Origin: JAXLRU01 sp046330935
Lineage (GTDB): Bacteria > Actinomycetota > Actinomycetes > Actinomycetales > Kineosporiaceae
Length of the DNA stretch: 64,000 nt
Direction of reading: 5' to 3'
Assembly: GCA_046330935.1 (NCBI GenBank)
Contig: JAXLRU010000005.1
Location: forward strand, 1 to 64,000
The notes under the pieces were generated by a model. It worked only from the letters and a program-made list of their open reading frames with translations. It searched no databases and was not told where the DNA came from. This document shows positions 1 to 8,673 of this stretch, piece by piece (the first letter of the stretch is position 1; the number at the start of each line of letters is the position of its first letter). Position numbers and translations under genes: made by a program.

Positions 1-1375
1 AGTACGTCGCGGCGGCGTCGAGGCTGGTCGAGCCGGACTGCTCCTGGTAGCCGGTGGTGTCGTGGTTCTCCAGCACGCAGATCAGCTTGTTCGTCTTACA
101 CAGGCTGACGACGTTCTTCACGTCGGCCACGCTGCTGGGGCCCCACCGCCCGCCGCCCAGGACCACCCGCACGGTGTTGGCCCCCGCCGCCTTGATCGCA
201 GCGAACGACGACGTCTGCGAGGTGTACCAGACGTGCGCGTGGTTGATCCCGTTGATCACGAACTCCGAGCCGTTCGACTCGTACAGCCTGCCGTTCCTCA
301 CGAAGAAGCCGCTTCCCGGCTTCACGGTGGTCGTCGGGCTCGTGGTCGTCGGGCTCGTGGTGGTCGTCGGCGTCGTGGTCGTCGGCTTCGTCGTGCCGGG
401 ACCCGAGAAGATCGACGCCTCCTTGGCCGTCCGCAGGCCGTACGTGCCCTGGACGACGCGCTTGCCCCAGGTGGTGAGCTGCTGGGGATCGAAGTTCACG
501 GTCATGTCGAGGACGGGGTCGTTGTTCCCCGCCCAGGACCATGCGAGCCAGCCCAGGTTCCGCTTGGCCGCCTCGGCCATGATCGTCTGGTCGTCGACCT
601 CGCCGGCCTTGAACTGCCAGCCGAACTCCCCGACGACCAACGGCCAGCCCTTCGCCGCGATGGCGTCGAGGTAGTTGGTGATGATCGATGCGGAGTTGAA
701 CACGCTGTACATGTGGATCGACAGGACCGTGTTCTTGAGCGGGTCGGCCGCGAGGACGGTCCCGCCGTTGTCGCGCATGGTGTTGGACCAGTCCTGGCCC
801 CAGTTGGGGGCGTCGACCATCAGGAGATGCTGGAATCCGGCACCGCGCAGCTTCGTGATCGCCGCGGCCGTGGCCGCGGTCCACTGCTGGGGGTCCTTGT
901 TGCCGATCGGCTCGTTGCCGATGTTGATGACGACGTAGTCCTCCTGGCCGGCGAGGGCGCTCTTGTGCCGGATCCAGTAGTCGGCCGCCTTGTCCAGGCT
1001 GATCGCCGCGCTCTCCTCGCCGTATCCCGTGGTGTCGTGCACCTCCAGGACGCAGACCAGCCGGTTCTGCCTGCACGAGGCGACGCGGTCGGCGACGTCG
1101 TCGGAAGGCCCCCACCGGTCCCCGCTGCCGAGGACGACGCGCACCGTGTTCGCACCGGCTGCCTTGATGTCGGCGAACGACCGCGTCTGACCCTGGAACC
1201 ACACGTGTTCGTGGTTCACGCCGCGCATGACGAACGTCTGCCCGTTCGCCTCGACGATGTCGCGGCCGACGACGTGGAGGCCGACGGGGCCGGCGGCGGC
1301 ACTTCCCGCCTGGCTCGCGATCACCGCGCCGGCCGCGAGCACCAACGCAGCACCGACGCTTGCGATTCTCTTCAT
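1..1375 (-). CDS. Secreted GH5 (subfamily 8-like) endo-beta-mannanase with two tandem catalytic domains, C-terminus cut by window edge
   Basis: The protein hydrolyses internal beta-1,4-mannosidic bonds and is exported. 458 residues are visible. Residues 1-28 are a Sec signal peptide (MKR, a hydrophobic core, then ending in SAAA). Residues 30-323 form a complete GH5 barrel with the mannanase-like hallmarks VLEVHDTTGYGE, NIGNEP (acid/base Glu155) and LVVGEFGW (nucleophile Glu250). A Thr/Pro linker (about 324-354) follows. A second copy of the same domain then starts (NHAHVW, VRVVLGGG, VLENHDTTGY) and runs off the edge before its active site. The ATG at 1375 is chosen because GAGGA precedes it and the signal peptide begins there. 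Strong -35/-10 boxes lie upstream. Subfamily 8 is assigned from remembered similarity to Streptomyces mannanases. Confidence 0.9.
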   Translation of the reverse strand, partial: MKRIASVGAALVLAAGAVIASQAGSAAAGPVGLHVVGRDIVEANGQTFVMRGVNHEHVWFQGQTRSFADIKAAGANTVRVVLGSGDRWGPSDDVADRVASCRQNRLVCVLEVHDTTGYGEESAAISLDKAADYWIRHKSALAGQEDYVVINIGNEPIGNKDPQQWTAATAAAITKLRGAGFQHLLMVDAPNWGQDWSNTMRDNGGTVLAADPLKNTVLSIHMYSVFNSASIITNYLDAIAAKGWPLVVGEFGWQFKAGEVDDQTIMAEAAKRNLGWLAWSWAGNNDPVLDMTVNFDPQQLTTWGKRVVQGTYGLRTAKEASIFSGPGTTKPTTTTPTTTTSPTTTSPTTTVKPGSGFFVRNGRLYESNGSEFVINGINHAHVWYTSQTSSFAAIKAAGANTVRVVLGGGRWGPSSVADVKNVVSLCKTNKLICVLENHDTTGYQEQSGSTSLDAAATY

Positions 1376-1434
1376 GGGTCCTCGATGTCGTGAGAGGGGT
1401 CGCGCACGCAAGGGTGGCGACGGCGACGGCGGGA

Positions 1435-1463
1435 ATGCTAGGTCGCCGAACTGAACCGGGCAA
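1435..1463 (-). promoter_or_regulatory. Promoter of the GH5 mannanase gene
   Basis: On the minus strand, TTGCCC (1458-1463) is followed by a 17-bp spacer and TAGCAT (1435-1440). Transcription would begin near 1428, giving a leader of about 50 nt. The motif GCCGAACTG occurs twice here, near 1445 and 1473, flanking the -35 box, and could bind a regulator. Confidence 0.6.
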
Positions 1464-1520
1464 GTAGCGGTTGCCGAACTGCTGCTCCGCAGGTGCGGAT
1501 CAGGTCGGGTCCCGAGTCGC

Positions 1521-1557
1521 CGGAGGCCGCCCCCCCTTGCAGGGGGGGCGGCCTCCG
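1521..1557 (-). terminator. Hairpin terminator after the dual CE12 esterase gene
   Basis: A perfect 16-bp inverted repeat (arms 1521-1536 and 1542-1557) has a 5-nt loop and seven consecutive C:G pairs at its apex. It lies 33 bp beyond the stop codon of the minus-strand esterase gene and before the GH5 promoter. There is no U-tract, which is usual in actinobacteria. Confidence 0.7.
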
Positions 1558-1589
1558 GGCCTATTCGTCGTTCATCTCGGATCGAAACG

Positions 1590-4500
1590 TCAGCGCAGGT
1601 ACGTCGTCAGCGGGAGCTTCAGATCCTTCGCCGCCTGGATCACGAGACCGGCCATCTGCGTGGCACCCGTGGTGGAGAAGTGGGTGTCGTCATCGACCCC
1701 GTTGCGTGCCCTGGTGAGGAACAGCTCGGTGGACGCGCTCGGCCCGAGCTTCTCGACCAGGGCCTCGCTGCGGCCGGTGAGGTCGATGACCGGAACCTTC
1801 TGCGCGGCGCCGACCTGCTTCATCACCTCGGGCAGGTTCGTCCCCACGCCGTTGATGTGCAGCGCCGTCGACGTCAGCGACGTGCCGCTGAACAGTCGCC
1901 GCACCGGCGGCGTCACGAGGACGGCCTGCCCGCCGCGGGCCTGGACCTGCGTGACGAGGCTGGTGAGGTTGTTGCGGAAGTCCGTCGCGCTGGTCGTCTT
2001 GTCGTTGTGGCCGAACTGGATGAGGACGATGTCCCCGGTGTGGATGCGGTTGCGCAGCGCAGGGAACAGCGCGCCGTTGGCGAGGAAGCTGCCGGAGTTC
2101 TCCCCGGAATCGCCGTGGTTCGCCACCACCGCCGACTCCTTGATGGAGGCCGGGAGCATCTGCCCCCATCCCGTGTAGGGGGCGGTCGGCTGGTCGCAGA
2201 CCGTGGAGTCGCCGGCGATGAAGATCTGCCGGGTCGTGCTGGGTGCGGCGCCGACCTTCAGCCCGGACACGCGAGGTGCGCTGCCGCCGAAGGTGACCGT
2301 CAGGCCGGGGGTGCCGGTGCCGCCCTGCCCGGTGGGCTGCCCCTCCGGGTCGCGGACGTCGACCACGACCGTGTACGTCGCCGTCGCGCCCGCCGCCGTG
2401 GTGACCGTGGGCAGGACCTGCCGGCGGGCCTCCACCGTCATCGTGGTGCTGCCTGCCGTCGAGCCACCGAACGACACGTTCAGGGCGTAGACGCCTGGCC
2501 GGACCGCGAAGGTGCACACGATCGGGGACGCGCCCGAGCACTCGCGCGGCAGGCCACCGGGAACCGGCGGCTGCGACGTGGTCGGACCGGGCGTCGTCGG
2601 CGTGGGGGTCGGGGTGCCGATGCTCCCGGTCGTCGTCCACTGCTGGTTGGTGCCGGTGTTGCAGGTGTAGACCTCGATCTCGGTGCCGGGGGTGGTGCCC
2701 CTGGCGACGGCGTCGAGGCACAGACCCGAACCGGTGTGCTTCACCGTGGTGCCCGACCAGGTCCACCCGGTGGCGGAGAGGTCGCCGCAGGCGCCGGTGA
2801 CGACCCTGGTCCCGGCCGTGGCCGGGATGGCGGCGGGCTGCAGGCAGACACTGCCCTCGAGGCTGAGCCGCCCGTCGGTCATCGTCCAGGCCTGCTCACC
2901 CGACCCGTCGCAGGTGGCCAGGACGGCGAGGGTGTCGGCGACCCGCGAGGGCACCGACAGGCACAGGCCCGAGCCGACACCCTTGACCGGGCTGCCGAGG
3001 CGCGGGTCGGTGCCGGTGGGGGTCGGCCCTGGGCTGGTCGGGGTGGGGCCGGTGCACGACACCGGGCCCGGGTTCGCGGGGGCCGCGCTCACCGGCGTGA
3101 TCGTGACCTCGTCGAGCAGGTACGTGGAGGGCACGGCGTCGCCGGTGCACGACGTGCTCGCCGTCACCGCCAGCGTCAGCTTGCCCTTGCCCTGCCACTG
3201 GAACCCGGCCACGGGGGTGGCCCAGTCCCCGGACGAGCGCGCCGGGTAGGTGACGCCTCCGGCCAGCTTCTGCTGCGGGGCCACGGTGAACACCGCGGGA
3301 GCCTGCCCGGCGCCCACCCGCACCGAGGCGCTGAGCCGGTACCACTGCCCGACCGTGAGGCCGCTGACGTCGACCTGACGCTTCGGGCCGACCTTCACCT
3401 TCTTCACCCCTGCGACCTGCAACGCCCTTCCGCTGCCCGAGGCCCCACCCGGGACCACGCTCAACGTCAGCTTCTGGGCCGCCTTGGTCACCCAGCCGTC
3501 GAACGAGCCGCTCTCGAACGTGTCCGCGAGCACCGGGTTGCCCCCGGTCGGCGTCGGCGTCGGGGTGGTCGGCGTCGGGGTGGTCTGCGTCGGCGTCGGG
3601 GAGGTCGTGGCGGCCCCCGTCGTCCACTGCTGCGTGAGGCCGCTGGTGCAGGTGGCCAGGACGATGGCTGCGCCCGCGGCGGCGGTGCCCGACGGCGCCA
3701 GGCACAGGCCGGACGCCGCACCCTTGAGGGCCGTCCCCGCCAGGGCGAACTGCTGGTTGCTCCCGCCGTTGCAGCTGTAGAGCGTGATCCGGGTGCCGGG
3801 CGTCGTGCCCTTCGCTTCGGCGTCCGCGCACCAGCCGAGGTCGGCCGTGCGCAGCTCGCCCGCCGAGGTGAACGCCCACTGGCGTGACCCACCCGTGCAG
3901 GTCGCCAGCACGAGGGCGGAGCCGGACACGGCGTTCCCGCCGGTGACGTCGAGGCACAGGCCCGCCCCGTTGCGCAGCACGGCGGCCTTGGCCGTCGGGC
4001 CGGGCGATGTCGTGACCGGGGTGCCGTTCTTCAGGTAGGCCGCCAGGGCGATCCGCTGGTCGGCGATCGCCTGGGCGACGAGCCCCGCGATCTGCCGGGC
4101 GCCGGCCGCCTCGAAGTGGGTGCGGTCGACGAAGAAGGCACCCACGGCGCCCTTGGAGTAGTCGCCGTCGTTCGGGCACAGCCTCAGCCTGTTGTAGAGC
4201 GCCGCACTGAGCGCGGTGAGGTCGATCACCGGCGACGACGTCGACGCGCCCGCCGCCCGCACCTGGGCCCCGAAGCCGCGGTTCGGCATCGCCGTGCTGC
4301 CGCTGCAGGACATGCCCGACGAGGGCGTGACCAGCAGCGGGTGTGCCCCGCGGGCGAGGGCGTCCTTGGCGAGCGTCTCCATGAGCTGCTGGTACCGGGC
4401 CGTCCCCACGTGGCGGGGGCAGCTCGGGTCGCCGTCGTTGATGCCGAAGTCGATGACGAACCAGTCACCGGCCCGCATCCCGTCGAGGACCTGCTTGTAG

Positions 4501-4865
4501 CGCGTGGACGGCGCCGTGCTCGTGAGCGTGCACTCGCCGTTGCCGCCCTTGCTGGAGGACACGGCGCCCTCGTACATCCAGGTCTGGATGCTGCGGCCGC
4601 CGATGGCGAGGTTGTTCACGGCGGCGTCGGGCCCGAAGTAGGCACCCAGCTCGCGACCCCAGCCGGTGATGTCGCCCCCCGAGTTGTTCGCCATCGTCGA
4701 GTCGCCGGCGAGCCACACCTTGATGGGGGGCAGTGCCTGGGCGGAGCCCGCGGGTAGGACCACCGCCCCGATGACGCCCGCCGTGAGGACGGCGACGGTG
4801 GCGGCCCCGAGCGTGCGCAGCCGCTGTCGCGCCCGTGGTGCCAGGGCGCCCTTGAGGATCGACAT
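1590..4865 (-). CDS. Secreted protein with two SGNH/CE12-type rhamnogalacturonan acetylesterase domains flanking lectin-CBM-lectin modules
   Basis: It probably removes acetyl groups from rhamnogalacturonan or other pectin. The order over 1091 residues is: signal peptide (to about 45); SGNH domain 1 (about 49-279) with GDS Ser56, FGIND Asn143 and DRTH Asp247/His250; ricin-type lectin (about 293-416); Thr/Pro linker; carbohydrate-binding module (445-592); second lectin (625-745); a beta-rich CE12 N-domain (about 775-860); SGNH domain 2 with Ser887, GHND Asn954 and DDTH Asp1060/His1062. Both catalytic sets look intact. Two ATGs are adjacent, and 4865 has the better spacing from the Shine-Dalgarno-like GAAAGG. 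The gene lies 52 bp downstream of the CE2-type esterase, so the two probably form one operon. Substrate specificity is inferred from the family and the PL11 neighbour. Confidence 0.88.
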   Translation of the reverse strand: MSILKGALAPRARQRLRTLGAATVAVLTAGVIGAVVLPAGSAQALPPIKVWLAGDSTMANNSGGDITGWGRELGAYFGPDAAVNNLAIGGRSIQTWMYEGAVSSSKGGNGECTLTSTAPSTRYKQVLDGMRAGDWFVIDFGINDGDPSCPRHVGTARYQQLMETLAKDALARGAHPLLVTPSSGMSCSGSTAMPNRGFGAQVRAAGASTSSPVIDLTALSAALYNRLRLCPNDGDYSKGAVGAFFVDRTHFEAAGARQIAGLVAQAIADQRIALAAYLKNGTPVTTSPGPTAKAAVLRNGAGLCLDVTGGNAVSGSALVLATCTGGSRQWAFTSAGELRTADLGWCADAEAKGTTPGTRITLYSCNGGSNQQFALAGTALKGAASGLCLAPSGTAAAGAAIVLATCTSGLTQQWTTGAATTSPTPTQTTPTPTTPTPTPTGGNPVLADTFESGSFDGWVTKAAQKLTLSVVPGGASGSGRALQVAGVKKVKVGPKRQVDVSGLTVGQWYRLSASVRVGAGQAPAVFTVAPQQKLAGGVTYPARSSGDWATPVAGFQWQGKGKLTLAVTASTSCTGDAVPSTYLLDEVTITPVSAAPANPGPVSCTGPTPTSPGPTPTGTDPRLGSPVKGVGSGLCLSVPSRVADTLAVLATCDGSGEQAWTMTDGRLSLEGSVCLQPAAIPATAGTRVVTGACGDLSATGWTWSGTTVKHTGSGLCLDAVARGTTPGTEIEVYTCNTGTNQQWTTTGSIGTPTPTPTTPGPTTSQPPVPGGLPRECSGASPIVCTFAVRPGVYALNVSFGGSTAGSTTMTVEARRQVLPTVTTAAGATATYTVVVDVRDPEGQPTGQGGTGTPGLTVTFGGSAPRVSGLKVGAAPSTTRQIFIAGDSTVCDQPTAPYTGWGQMLPASIKESAVVANHGDSGENSGSFLANGALFPALRNRIHTGDIVLIQFGHNDKTTSATDFRNNLTSLVTQVQARGGQAVLVTPPVRRLFSGTSLTSTALHINGVGTNLPEVMKQVGAAQKVPVIDLTGRSEALVEKLGPSASTELFLTRARNGVDDDTHFSTTGATQMAGLVIQAAKDLKLPLTTYLR
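3090..3533 (-). repeat. Copy 1 of a shared carbohydrate-binding module
   Basis: This segment encodes about 148 residues, starting DTFESG and ending VTITPV, with the block KKVKVGPKRQVDV at its centre and GFQWQGKGK later. Near-identical copies lie at 5356-5799 and 9765-10208. The fold resembles the CBM4/9-type jelly-roll that follows 'FE..GW', but I cannot place it in a numbered family. It sits between two ricin-type lectins. Confidence 0.75.
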
Positions 4866-4917
4866 CATCGGCCTTTCGAGGAGCGAGGAGGGGGTCCGGG
4901 TCGGGCAGAGCCGTCCA

Positions 4918-6969
4918 TCAACGGGTCCACTGCTGGTTCGTGCCGGCGTTGCAGGGGTAGACCTCGATCTCGGTGCCGGGCTTGGTGCCCTTGGCGACCG
5001 CGTCGAGGCACAGCCCGCTGGTGGCGTGGGTGACCGTGGAGCCGTCCCACGTCCAGCCCGTGGCCGAGGCGGGCGCGGTGCAGGAGCCGGTGACGACCCG
5101 GACGCCGGCGGCGGCAGGCATGGTCGAGGGCTGCAGGCACGTGGTGGTCCCCGCGAGGTGCAGGCGTCCCTCGGCCGTGTCCCACGCCTGGGTGGTGCTG
5201 CCGTCGCAGGTGGCCAGCACGGCGAGCGTGCCGGCGGTCTGGCTGGGTGCCGACAGGCACAGGCCCGAGCCGACGCCCTTCACGGGGCCCGCGTCGCCGC
5301 CGCCGTCGGGGACGTCGCTGCAGCCCGCGGAGGCTTGCCCTGCCGGTGCCGAGGCGACGGCGGTGATGGTGACGTCGTCGACGAGGTAGCTGGTGGGGAC
5401 GGCGTCGCCGTCGCAGGTCGTCGACGCGGTCAACGCGAGGGTGAGCTTGCCCTTGCCCTGCCACTGGAAGCCCGCGACCGGAGTCGCCCAGGAGCCGGCC
5501 GACCTGGCCGGATACGCGACCGATCCCGCGAGCTTCTGTTGCGGGGCGAGGGTGAAGACGGCGGGCGCCTGCCCCGCGGCGGTCCGCACCGACGCGCTGA
5601 TCCGGTACCACTGCCCGGCCTTCAGGCCGGTCACGTCCACCTGGCGCTTCGGCCCGACCTTGACCTTCTTCACGCCGGTGACCTGCAGTGCCTTGCCGGA
5701 GGTCGTGGCGCCACCCGGGACGACGTCGAGCGTCAGCTTCTGCGCGGCCTTCGTCGTCCAGCCCGCGGTGGAGCCGTTCTCGAACGTGTCGGAGATGACC
5801 GACGGGCCCGTCGTGGGGGTCGGCGTCGGGGTCGTGGCGGTCGGTGTGGGTGTCGGGGTCGTGCTGGTCGGGCTGGGGCTCACCTCGGGCCCGAGGGCCG
5901 CGGCCACGATGGGGGCCAACCTCGCGGCGATCTTCCGGTGACCGCCGTCGTTCGGGTGCACGCCGTCGTTGGTGTCGGCCGAGTCGCTGATCCAGCCCAT
6001 GGTGTCGACGAACTGGACGCGCCGGTCGCCGGCCGCGCGCAGCTGGTCGACCGCCGCCTTCGCCTCGTCACCGAAGCGCTGCCGGAACGGCTCGAGGGCG
6101 ATCAGTGCGGCCTGCGGGTAGCGGGCCCGGGCGTCCTTGAGCAGCTTGAGGTAGGTCGCGATCCACTGGTCGGTCGGGATGCGGTTGTCGGAGACGTCGT
6201 TCGTGCCGATGTTGATGATCACGGCATCGGCGGCGTAGCGGGTGAAGTCCCAGTCCCTGGCGCCGGTGGCGGAGCTGGTCTTGAGGAAGCCGGCCGCCAT
6301 GCTCGTGCAGCCCGAGGGCGGGGCCGGCAGACACGCGCCGCCCTGCGCCACCTGGGTGTGCTCGGCCTTCAGCGCGTCCCCGACGAGCCAGGGGTAGGCG
6401 CTGAGCGAGATCTGCGACGCCGTGGCCCCGACGGTGATCGAGTCGCCCACGAACTCGAGCAGGCGCGAGCGCATGGCGGGTGCCACGGTGCGGGCGCCGG
6501 CGTCGAGCTGCACGCCCTGGAAGACGGCGTCGCCGCGGTAGCTGCCCGCCACCGCCCGGTAGGTGACCTGCAGGCGGTGCGTCCCGTTCGCCAGCGGCGT
6601 CGGCGTCAGGTTCACGGTGCCCGAGACGTTCGTGTACTTGACGAACGGCCTGTCGTCGATCGACGCCCAGAGGTCGATGGTGTTGCGCTGGCGCAGCTTC
6701 ACGGTGGTGCCGGTGAAGCCGAGGGTCACGTAGGCGCCCGACCACCCCGGCACGGCGGCCGCGGGGTTGGAGATGTCCCACCGCCCGACGAAGCGGACGT
6801 TGGGGTCGCTCGGGGAGCCGAAGCTCGTGGCGGCCGACGCCGGGGCGGCGGCCAGGACGCCCGCCCCCAGGGCGCATGCGGCCGTGACCACCGTCATCGC
6901 GGCCAGGAGCCGGACCGCCCGACCCGGCCGGGATGGCCGGGCCTGGAGGGCGGTGGAGTGGTGCTGCAT
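4918..6969 (-). CDS. Secreted CE2-like SGNH acetyl (xylan) esterase with carbohydrate-binding module and ricin-type lectin
   Basis: It probably deacetylates xylan or related hemicellulose outside the cell. The 683 residues comprise a signal peptide (1-47, ending APASA), a CE2-type N-terminal jelly roll (about 50-165: FVGRWD, WSGAYV, WASIDD), an SGNH domain (about 170-360) with GDS Ser177, GTND Asn257 and DGVHP Asp335/His338, a Pro/Thr linker, the carbohydrate-binding module shared with the neighbouring genes (391-538), and a C-terminal ricin-type lectin ending in NQQWTR. The ATG at 6969 has GGGAG upstream. The gene is first in a probable two-gene operon with the dual CE12 esterase. The CE2 assignment rests on the two-domain order; other esterase substrates are possible. 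Confidence 0.85.
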   Translation of the reverse strand: MQHHSTALQARPSRPGRAVRLLAAMTVVTAACALGAGVLAAAPASAATSFGSPSDPNVRFVGRWDISNPAAAVPGWSGAYVTLGFTGTTVKLRQRNTIDLWASIDDRPFVKYTNVSGTVNLTPTPLANGTHRLQVTYRAVAGSYRGDAVFQGVQLDAGARTVAPAMRSRLLEFVGDSITVGATASQISLSAYPWLVGDALKAEHTQVAQGGACLPAPPSGCTSMAAGFLKTSSATGARDWDFTRYAADAVIINIGTNDVSDNRIPTDQWIATYLKLLKDARARYPQAALIALEPFRQRFGDEAKAAVDQLRAAGDRRVQFVDTMGWISDSADTNDGVHPNDGGHRKIAARLAPIVAAALGPEVSPSPTSTTPTPTPTATTPTPTPTTGPSVISDTFENGSTAGWTTKAAQKLTLDVVPGGATTSGKALQVTGVKKVKVGPKRQVDVTGLKAGQWYRISASVRTAAGQAPAVFTLAPQQKLAGSVAYPARSAGSWATPVAGFQWQGKGKLTLALTASTTCDGDAVPTSYLVDDVTITAVASAPAGQASAGCSDVPDGGGDAGPVKGVGSGLCLSAPSQTAGTLAVLATCDGSTTQAWDTAEGRLHLAGTTTCLQPSTMPAAAGVRVVTGSCTAPASATGWTWDGSTVTHATSGLCLDAVAKGTKPGTEIEVYPCNAGTNQQWTR
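5356..5799 (-). repeat. Copy 2 of the shared carbohydrate-binding module
   Basis: Same module as 3090-3533 and 9765-10208. Here it starts DTFENG and retains KKVKVGPKRQVDV and GFQWQGKGK. It is followed directly by one ricin-type lectin. Confidence 0.75.
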
Positions 6970-6995
6970 CGGGGTTCTCCCTTGTCGAATCTCCT

Positions 6996-7017
6996 ACGTG
7001 CGTTTCCGTACGAACGT
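6996..7017. promoter_or_regulatory. Possible operator upstream of the CE2/CE12 operon
   Basis: An imperfect inverted repeat, ACGTGCGT then 6 bp then ACGAACGT (one mismatch), lies 27-48 bp upstream of the esterase start. The position suits a sugar-responsive repressor, but no second copy was found, so the role is a guess. Confidence 0.3.
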
Positions 7018-7137
7018 GGGGGAGGGCGCCTCTCCCCGGGCATTACCGTTTTCGGCGGCCGTCCGCGCCGGGCCCGTGGGCGTGGCGGGCCGAGCGGGTG
7101 CGCCCTTGACATCCCGGCTCGCCACGCACGCCGCTGG

Positions 7138-8673
7138 TCAGGCCAGCGCTGCGGCCGAACGCATCGCCAGCCCCAGCCCGACGACGACGACGAGACCCGC
7201 GCTGAACGCGCCTTGCGGGAGAGCGGCCCGCACCGCGCGCACCCCGCGCCACGCCCGCACGGCGCGTCCCCGGGGCGCGCGGGCGCCCGCCCAGCGGCGC
7301 TGCAACGCCAGGACCGCCAGCCCGGCCGCGGTGAGGGTGGCCGCCATGCCGACGCCGTACAGCGTCACGAGCGCGGCACCCCACCACGCGCGGCCCAACC
7401 CCACCGCCGCGAGGAGGACGACCAGGGCCGACGGGCTCGGCACCAGGCCCCCCGCGAGGCCGAGCGCCACCGAGCCGAGGGAGCTGCGCGGGTTCCCGCG
7501 GTCCGGCGCCTGGCCGTGGCCGTGGCCGTGGCCGTGGCCGTGGCCGTGGCCGTGGCCGTGGCCGTGGCCGTGGCCGTGCCCGTGGCCGTGCCCCTGCCCG
7601 GCGCGCGCCCTCCGCCACCGGGAGAGCAGCTGCGCGACGCCGATCAGGCAGACGACCACGCCCGCGCCCACCCCCAGCCAGCCCAGCAACCGCTCGCCCG
7701 CCACGGCGGTGCCGCCGGCGATCAGGGCCCCCACGACGGCCACGCTCGCCGTGTGCGCGAGCGTGACTCCGGCGGCGATCCCGACCGCGTCCCGGCGCCG
7801 CCCGTCCCGCCCGGCGAGGTAGGCCGCCATCACCGTCTTGCCGTGTCCGGGCAGTGCGGCGTGCCCGGCGCCGAGCAGCAGCGCGAGCAGCATCGACGCG
7901 AGCACCACCAGCGGTGACAGCGCTCCGCCCGCCCAGGCCTCGAGCTGCGCGTCGGCCCGGGACAGCAGGGACGCCGAGGCTCGGGGAGGGGCCGGGGACG
8001 CTCCACCCTCGCCCGCTGGGGCGGCGGTGGTGCCCGCGCCTGAGGGTGCGACGTCGAGTGTCGCCGCGCGGACGTCGAGCAGCTCGCTGGGGGACGCGAC
8101 CGTGGGGAAGGACCGCAGCTCGTCGGTCGCGCTGCGAACAGGCAGGGGAGAGCCCGTCAGGGCCACGCCCTCGCCCCGGGCGGTCAGCTCGTGCCAGCCG
8201 ATCCGGTCGCTCAGGTACGTGTCCTCGACGTCGAGGCGCGTGGGTTCGCGGAGGTCGGCGGGGCCGCTGAAACGGCAGTCCAGGCGTGCGGACGGCAGCC
8301 CGCCGGCGGCCGCCCGCAGCGTGTACGAGGACGCGGTGACCCGCCAGTCGGGGGAGCGCCCGTGCACCAGGAGGCGGAGCCCGGTGGCGACCTGCCGGCA
8401 GGTCCGCGCGGCGAAGTCGGCGCGTTCGTCGGCCGACAGCGCACCGTCGGTGTCGGTGTCGGCGGCGGGCATGTCCTGCCGCGTGGGTAGCTCGGCGGTG
8501 TCGACGACGGCGACGACCTCGACGCGGTCGGGGAACAGGACCAGCCCGCGGTACTGGTTGACGGAGAAGTTGCCAAGGGGGTGCGCGGCGGCGCCCGTGG
8601 CGGGCAGGGTCACGGCGGCGGCGACGAGACCCGCCACCCCCAGGGCGCGGGACGCGCGGCGCGGCGTCAACAC
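7138..8673 (-). CDS. High-affinity nickel/cobalt transporter-like membrane protein with His-rich loop
   Basis: A 511-residue membrane protein that probably moves Ni2+ or Co2+. It has a signal-like N-terminus followed by an extracytoplasmic domain that begins HPLGNFSVNQYRGL and contains an EF-hand-like DTDTDGALSADE loop. The transporter core follows (from about residue 285) with GAGHAALPGHGKTVMAAYLAG, typical of the NiCoT/RcnA superfamily. A cytoplasmic or periplasmic loop of about 14 Gly-His dipeptides presumably binds metal, and more helices follow. The GTG start at 8673 overlaps the stop of the upstream lipoprotein gene (GTGTTGA), which implies translational coupling. Longer upstream reading is out of frame with a real protein. 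Metal identity is not readable from the sequence. Confidence 0.8.
   Translation of the reverse strand: MLTPRRASRALGVAGLVAAAVTLPATGAAAHPLGNFSVNQYRGLVLFPDRVEVVAVVDTAELPTRQDMPAADTDTDGALSADERADFAARTCRQVATGLRLLVHGRSPDWRVTASSYTLRAAAGGLPSARLDCRFSGPADLREPTRLDVEDTYLSDRIGWHELTARGEGVALTGSPLPVRSATDELRSFPTVASPSELLDVRAATLDVAPSGAGTTAAPAGEGGASPAPPRASASLLSRADAQLEAWAGGALSPLVVLASMLLALLLGAGHAALPGHGKTVMAAYLAGRDGRRRDAVGIAAGVTLAHTASVAVVGALIAGGTAVAGERLLGWLGVGAGVVVCLIGVAQLLSRWRRARAGQGHGHGHGHGHGHGHGHGHGHGHGHGHGQAPDRGNPRSSLGSVALGLAGGLVPSPSALVVLLAAVGLGRAWWGAALVTLYGVGMAATLTAAGLAVLALQRRWAGARAPRGRAVRAWRGVRAVRAALPQGAFSAGLVVVVGLGLAMRSAAALA
7511..7590 (-). repeat. Hexanucleotide tandem repeat encoding (Gly-His)n
   Basis: About 13-14 copies of GGCCGT (GGCCAC/GTGGCC register) encode the metal-binding Gly-His loop of the Ni/Co transporter. 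Copy number could vary by slippage in steps of two residues without breaking the frame. Confidence 0.9.

Noticed and set aside
7511..7590. Short tandem repeats that could suggest a CRISPR array
   Set aside because: The unit is 6 bp with no spacers and lies in frame inside a coding region (Gly-His loop).
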